NCBI GenBank assembly: GCA_900491605.1
Contig: UESW01004568.1
Location: 1 to 64,000, forward strand
Source: Calamus simplicifolius
Taxonomy: Eukaryota; Streptophyta; Magnoliopsida; Arecales; Arecaceae
Direction of reading: 5' to 3'
DNA: 64,000 nt
The notes below the pieces were generated by a model. That model was not told the DNA's origin. It did not search any database and worked only from the letters and a program-made list of their open reading frames with translations. Shown here one piece after another: positions 59,689 to 64,000 of this stretch (within the stretch, counting starts at the first letter, position 1; the number at the start of each line of letters is the position of its first letter). The position numbers and the translations under genes are program-made.

Positions 59689-60559
59689 CACTACCAAAGA
59701 CTTTTTTTTACATTTAGCGACGGTTATAATGCCGCAAAATGAACCTAGCAGCAGTCAAAGAACCGCTGCTATTGCACCAGTCGGGAGGCATTTTGCGATG
59801 GTTATTAGTCGATCGCTAGAATAATTGTCGCTATCATTTCACAGCGGTTGGTTGTATTTTCTGGCGGTCACTGACCGCCAGAAATAAAAAAAGAAATTTT
59901 ATTAGGTTGCTCTTTTAGCGGTGGTTTTAACAGTTATTTGCGATGGTTATTTTTTGTCGATGACCGTCAGGACCCAAGATGTGTCATTTTTGGATTTCTT
60001 TTAGCGACGGTTTTGCAACTGCCGCTAATTAAAAAAATTTAAAATTATTTTTATTTATATATAGACATTTATATTTTATATATATATATATTTATACATG
60101 TATACCTGATTCTACAATATGAAATTATTCTTAACATTATCAACCATAGAAAAATTCTCAAATCATATTGAATAAAATTGTCAAAGAAACATACAATTAG
60201 TATGTCAACAAATTATAATGATTTATCATAATGTTTTAACTAAACATTCCAAAATAGAAAATACTACAACTGTAAATCATTCCCTAACTATCTAGTGCAT
60301 GACTTGATAAAGATGAAGGGTGTAGAGCACGTGCATAATCTTGGAAGAATAAAGAAGGATGTTAAATATCTAAGTGAATCTGATAATAGAAGATTTCTAA
60401 TCATAAACAAATATGAACATTATACCTCAGGATTAAGTAGCGCAGTAAACTTCGACGATGGTGGCACATCTCTGAATACACCCTTGAAGATATACTGCAC
60501 ACAATTTTTTATTATTTGTATTTCTTCATCTTTTGATTGTAGCTGAGATTTAATTTTGC

Positions 60560-62354
60560 CACTTCACTAGAAGCACCATAACCAATCTCAAGCGCAAATC
60601 CAATACTGTTAGTATTTGATCCAAAGACCTATGAAGGTATGGGGCCAAATCCTAAACCTTGAACCCTACCAGAATGCTCTGGGCTTAAAACCTGCGCAAG
60701 AGTATCATGTGGGCCAATAGTATGGAAAGAGCCTTCTTGTGACTTGAGATTAAAAATATTTTTCTATAGACAAGTATTAGAAGAGTTGGGCAAAATAATT
60801 GAATTATTGAAATCATTCAAACATAAATTAACATAATATAAACATCTCAAACTTACACAAATAACTCTTGCTATGTCATTCACGAATGAGCCGTTTGCTT
60901 TCTTATGCGTCTCAATATACAATGCACCCCTACTCACTTTTCTCTCAGTCTTGGTTTCCTATTATTAATTAAATAAATAACATTAGTTTTATAATAGCAT
61001 TACATTATTGAAGACATATTTATGAACTCCTACCATCTCATGCAGTTTTCTAGCAAAGCTCTTGGATCCTCCAGTATGCGAAGTCATCAACTTTTATCTA
61101 TTTGTAGTATTAGTTTCAATCATTTTCTATAATTTAAATAAGAAGTTTTAGTATCATAGCAATATATTTAAGTATATATATATATAATAGATTTTACCAT
61201 TGTCTTTGGATTTAGGTATTAATTAATAAAAGCCGCGCTCACTGCTCTTATGCAATCCATCCAGGATGGGTCATAATATTTTTTCTCTACTTTTGTTTGG
61301 TTTATAAATTTTTTTGAATAAGCTACAACAATTGTCCCTCCAGTGCTTTGCAAGTTGACCTAATATCCATCTTTTTTTAATAGCATCTTCAAAACAAATT
61401 TTTTCTTCACAGCATAATAAACAAACATAATTAATTTATATATGCTAATTTATTAACTTAAATGGAAAGAAGAAAACATAAACTTATTACCTATATAGTA
61501 TCCTTATAACATCTTTGTTTGTCAGCATCGGGAACCCTTTTCCAATTATGATAGCTTATAGGGAACAACTTGACATTTGATGCCAATGACCCTATAAAGC
61601 CTGCTAATATACCACCTCACTCGCCAATTGGTTGGCTAGATGGATTGAATTGTAAAATAATACACTCGCTAGCTGGCATCACCCAAATGTCCCTCACCTT
61701 TAGTTGAGCTTGCTTCATAGCACCTTGATCATCTAAAAAAAAATCATATTAAGTGTTGAACGAACACCAAAGACAAAATAGTAATGACTCTAATTTGCAC
61801 TCTGGTGTTGTTCCAAGATAATGTGTTATTGCATATTTTGCTTGAATAATCAAAACAATTGGTTGTTACTTAATTTCAGTGCCAATTACATACAAATATG
61901 TAAAAGGTTGCAGGTTGCAACAATCAAAATAACAAGAATTGATGCAGTTACTTCAGTGAGACATGGAGATATTTAAGCCAAAAATTCACAGAAAGAAAAC
62001 AAAAGCACATTCATATATTACATGTCAAAAAAAGAAGTGCAGAATATTAAGTAAAAAGATAAGAGTCAAATATGTAAATCATAAGCATATCAAGCTTGAT
62101 AACACATGACACGTGAATAATTAACAAATATGCAAATCATCCTTACCTATGACATTCACTATCCAAAACCTTTTAGATTGGCGAGTATGTGCCGAAGGAG
62201 GTGGAGTTGCCTGTGGTTGCGATTGATGTGGATCAACATTGGATGTCGAAGCTAGTGTTGGGGTTAAAGTAGGTGTTGGCACTGGATCAGAATTAGGTGC
62301 TGGTGCAGATAAAGTGGCATTCATAGAATCCCTGTACATTTTAGTCCTCGGCAT
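60560..62354 (-). pseudogene. CACTA accessory protein (PF03004, plant Transposase_24 type), broken
   Basis: It opens MPRTKMYRDSMNATLSAP at 62354 with a Pro/Thr/Ser-rich segment and RQSKRFWIVNVI. Pieces continue as QAQLKVRDIWVMPASECI, NPSSQPIGE, GGILAGFIGSLA and KSFARKLHEM (near 61045), ETKTERKVSRGALYIETHKK (near 60950), down to a tail near 60590. Several apparent introns and at least two stops interrupt it. This protein is usually encoded beside TNP2 in CACTA elements. Confidence 0.7.
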
Positions 62355-62579
62355 AGCTGAAAGGCTATTTAACTTTATAGATCAATAAAAAAGTCTACCC
62401 AAATACAGCTAATTAAGAATGCAATAGAAATTCAAACTTCAAACATTATATACCAACAAGTGACACTATCACCAATTAAAAAATATTAAACATTAGGCAA
62501 TATGGTATTGGCATTACATATTAATCAGTGAACAAATAACACTACAACATCATATCATTATCAATAATGTCATTTGTAT

Positions 62580-64000
62580 TTCCAAGGTCAACAAAAAAAG
62601 TTTGGTTCATCATCATCATCCCTTCCTAATGGAATAGGTGTTGTATCAACTCCAAACTGTAAGCCCATGTCTTGTTGAGGAAATGATACACTGTCAATGA
62701 AATATCGTCTTCATTTTCTCCTATTTCGAATAGATCTCTTTATTTCAAATGTACAGGAACAGACCAATCCTTTTCAAAGTTTTCTTCTACATAATACACC
62801 ATTTGAGCATCTGATGAACGAATATAAGGTTTGTCATCCTCATGCTCGCCAGTATGTATCAATTGAAAAAAATTGACTAAGTCAAATCCAAGGGCATCCT
62901 TTTTAATCTACTTGTCGTTGTATTAGCCCATTTACATTTGAACATAGTAATCGTAAACCGACTATAATAGTTCAATGCTATTATATCAACCAATTTTTTG
63001 TAGTAAGGAACATCATCAAATGCTGGATGATTATCACTGGCGCTAGCATAGCTACTTGTTCCATAAGTGCCAAATACACCACCATTTTGAGTCTTTAACC
63101 CTTGGTCTCGGCTTAGAGTGTGGAACTTGAAACCATTGACATTGTATGCATTAATGAAAGTTCTAGCCTGGGCAAGGGGGCCTTGTGCAAGATGGATGAT
63201 ATCAGTTGAATGCACTTCATTCTTGTCATTAATAGTCTAACATGAAAACACGTGTGCCATTAGATGTGTCATCTAAACTAAGAATGTAAAAGCAAACTAT
63301 TATTATTACTTACTCATGCTTGAAACCATGAAGCAAATTCTCTATGAACTATCCTTTGAATCACTATGGCAGAGCGTGTCCGATTTCTTAGCCTCCTCTT
63401 AGTAATCTCTTTAAACTCACTGCATTAAATGTTCTCATCAATAAGGATCTATAAGTTTGAATATATTGTAACATTAAGTAGCATCATTTGCTTACTCAAG
63501 GAATCGAGTAACATGTTGACAATTGAACAACTGTGCTTGATGCAATTCTATAGGTGTAAGATTAAAATATTCAGCATGTCCCACTGGTTTATCTATTTGC
63601 GAAAAAAGAGTTTCCACTTGATTCAAGTCAACTCCATCGGGCTCATCAACATGCTTAAACTAATTGAATCTTGTCTTAATTCCATGCGAATACCTTGATG
63701 AAAATTTTAAGCACTCTTCAGCTATGTACCCTTTAGCTATAGATCCTTCCAGTTGGGCCCTATTACGTACATAGGATTTCAAATGTCCTAGATACCTAAA
63801 GAATTATCAACAGTTATAGTAATTAGCAACTAAATTGGAACACAATTAAAATATTCATAAAACCATATTCAGTTAGATCACTTACCTTTCTATAGGATAC
63901 ATCCATTGATAATATACAGGCCCTCCACGCTTGGCTTCATCAACTAAATGAACAGTCAAGTGAACCATAACCGTAAAGAATGACAGAGGGAATAACATTT
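62580..64000 (-). pseudogene. CACTA TNP2-like transposase, C-terminal half (DUF4218, DUF4216)
   Basis: Entering from the window edge, the minus strand reads LFPLSFFTVMVHLTVHLVDE and GGPVYYQWMYPIER. After a GT..AG intron (63892 to about 63797) it continues YLGHLKSYVRNRAQLEG and GYIAEECLKF: DUF4218. DUF4216 follows at 63215-62877: NGFKFHTLSRDQGLKTQNGG, YYKKLVDIIALNYYSRFTI. A tail (VYYVEENFEKDWSVPVHLK) reaches about 62590. In-frame stops occur (for example after KTRFN). The catalytic part would be beyond 64000. Confidence 0.85.

Larger units (their letters stand above)
59689..64000 (-). mobile_element. CACTA (En/Spm) DNA transposon, cut by window edge
   Basis: The left terminus reads CACTACCAAAGA at 59689, preceded by ATG as the candidate 3-bp target duplication. 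Subterminal repeats of GCGACGGTT or GCGATGGTT occur at about 59719, 59796, 59940 and 60003, typical of CACTA ends. Two protein-coding regions follow on the minus strand (TNP2-like transposase and a PF03004-like protein). Stop codons in both show decay. The far terminus is beyond 64000. Confidence 0.85.

Noticed and set aside
60295..60546. Plus-strand 83-residue frame inside the CACTA element
   Set aside because: It is opposite to the direction of the element's genes and has no known domain, so it is most likely a chance frame.

Overview
The window reads as nuclear DNA of a flowering plant. It is long, AT-rich and intron-bearing, it holds plant-only gene families (CDKF-type kinase, EMBRYONIC FLOWER 1, PLAC8/cell number regulator), and more than half of it is plant retrotransposons and DNA transposons. 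The GC-rich first exon of the kinase and the overall style suggest a monocot, possibly a palm. That placement is an inference, not something the sequence proves.

Only three ordinary genes can be supported. (1) A PLAC8/cell-number-regulator gene lies on the minus strand at 9794-6607, with four clear coding exons and an unresolved start. (2) A CDKF;1 (CDK-activating-kinase kinase) gene lies on the plus strand at 32485-36264, with two exons and an intact frame. (3) An EMBRYONIC FLOWER 1 (Polycomb-associated) gene lies on the minus strand at 51754-45224. It has four coding exons and about the expected length of 1,100 residues, but three frame breaks in the sequence as given. CDKF;1 and EMF1 converge on each other.

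The rest is layered mobile DNA. From left to right: a 5' part of an L1-type LINE on the minus strand (1-2981); a roughly 716-bp terminal-inverted-repeat element whose second copy lies inverted at 31421-32142; decayed RTE-type LINE tails (about 3.8-4.45, 42.85-43.24, 44.2 and 50.4 kb); and a 16.5-kb Ty3/gypsy Tat-lineage element (12307-28855, target duplication AGAAG). Its 5' LTR was split by a Ty1/copia element (12721-18104, target duplication GATTC). Its interior was partly deleted and now holds the 3' end of a second copia element (19594-21631). Its 3' region carries exactly ten 142-bp tandem repeats and an antisense open reading frame.

Further right, a decayed chromovirus (Tekay/Del-like) of 6.2 kb (36346-42562, target duplication GAAGT) sits 81 bp past the CDKF;1 stop codon. 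A solo LTR (56583-57528, target duplication GATAT) follows the EMF1 promoter region. The window ends inside a CACTA (En/Spm) transposon on the minus strand (59689 to the edge). The DNA upstream of EMF1 is notable for telobox and GA/CT motifs, a 41-bp (CCCTAA)n run and a degenerate satellite-like array. No tRNA, rRNA or CRISPR features were seen.
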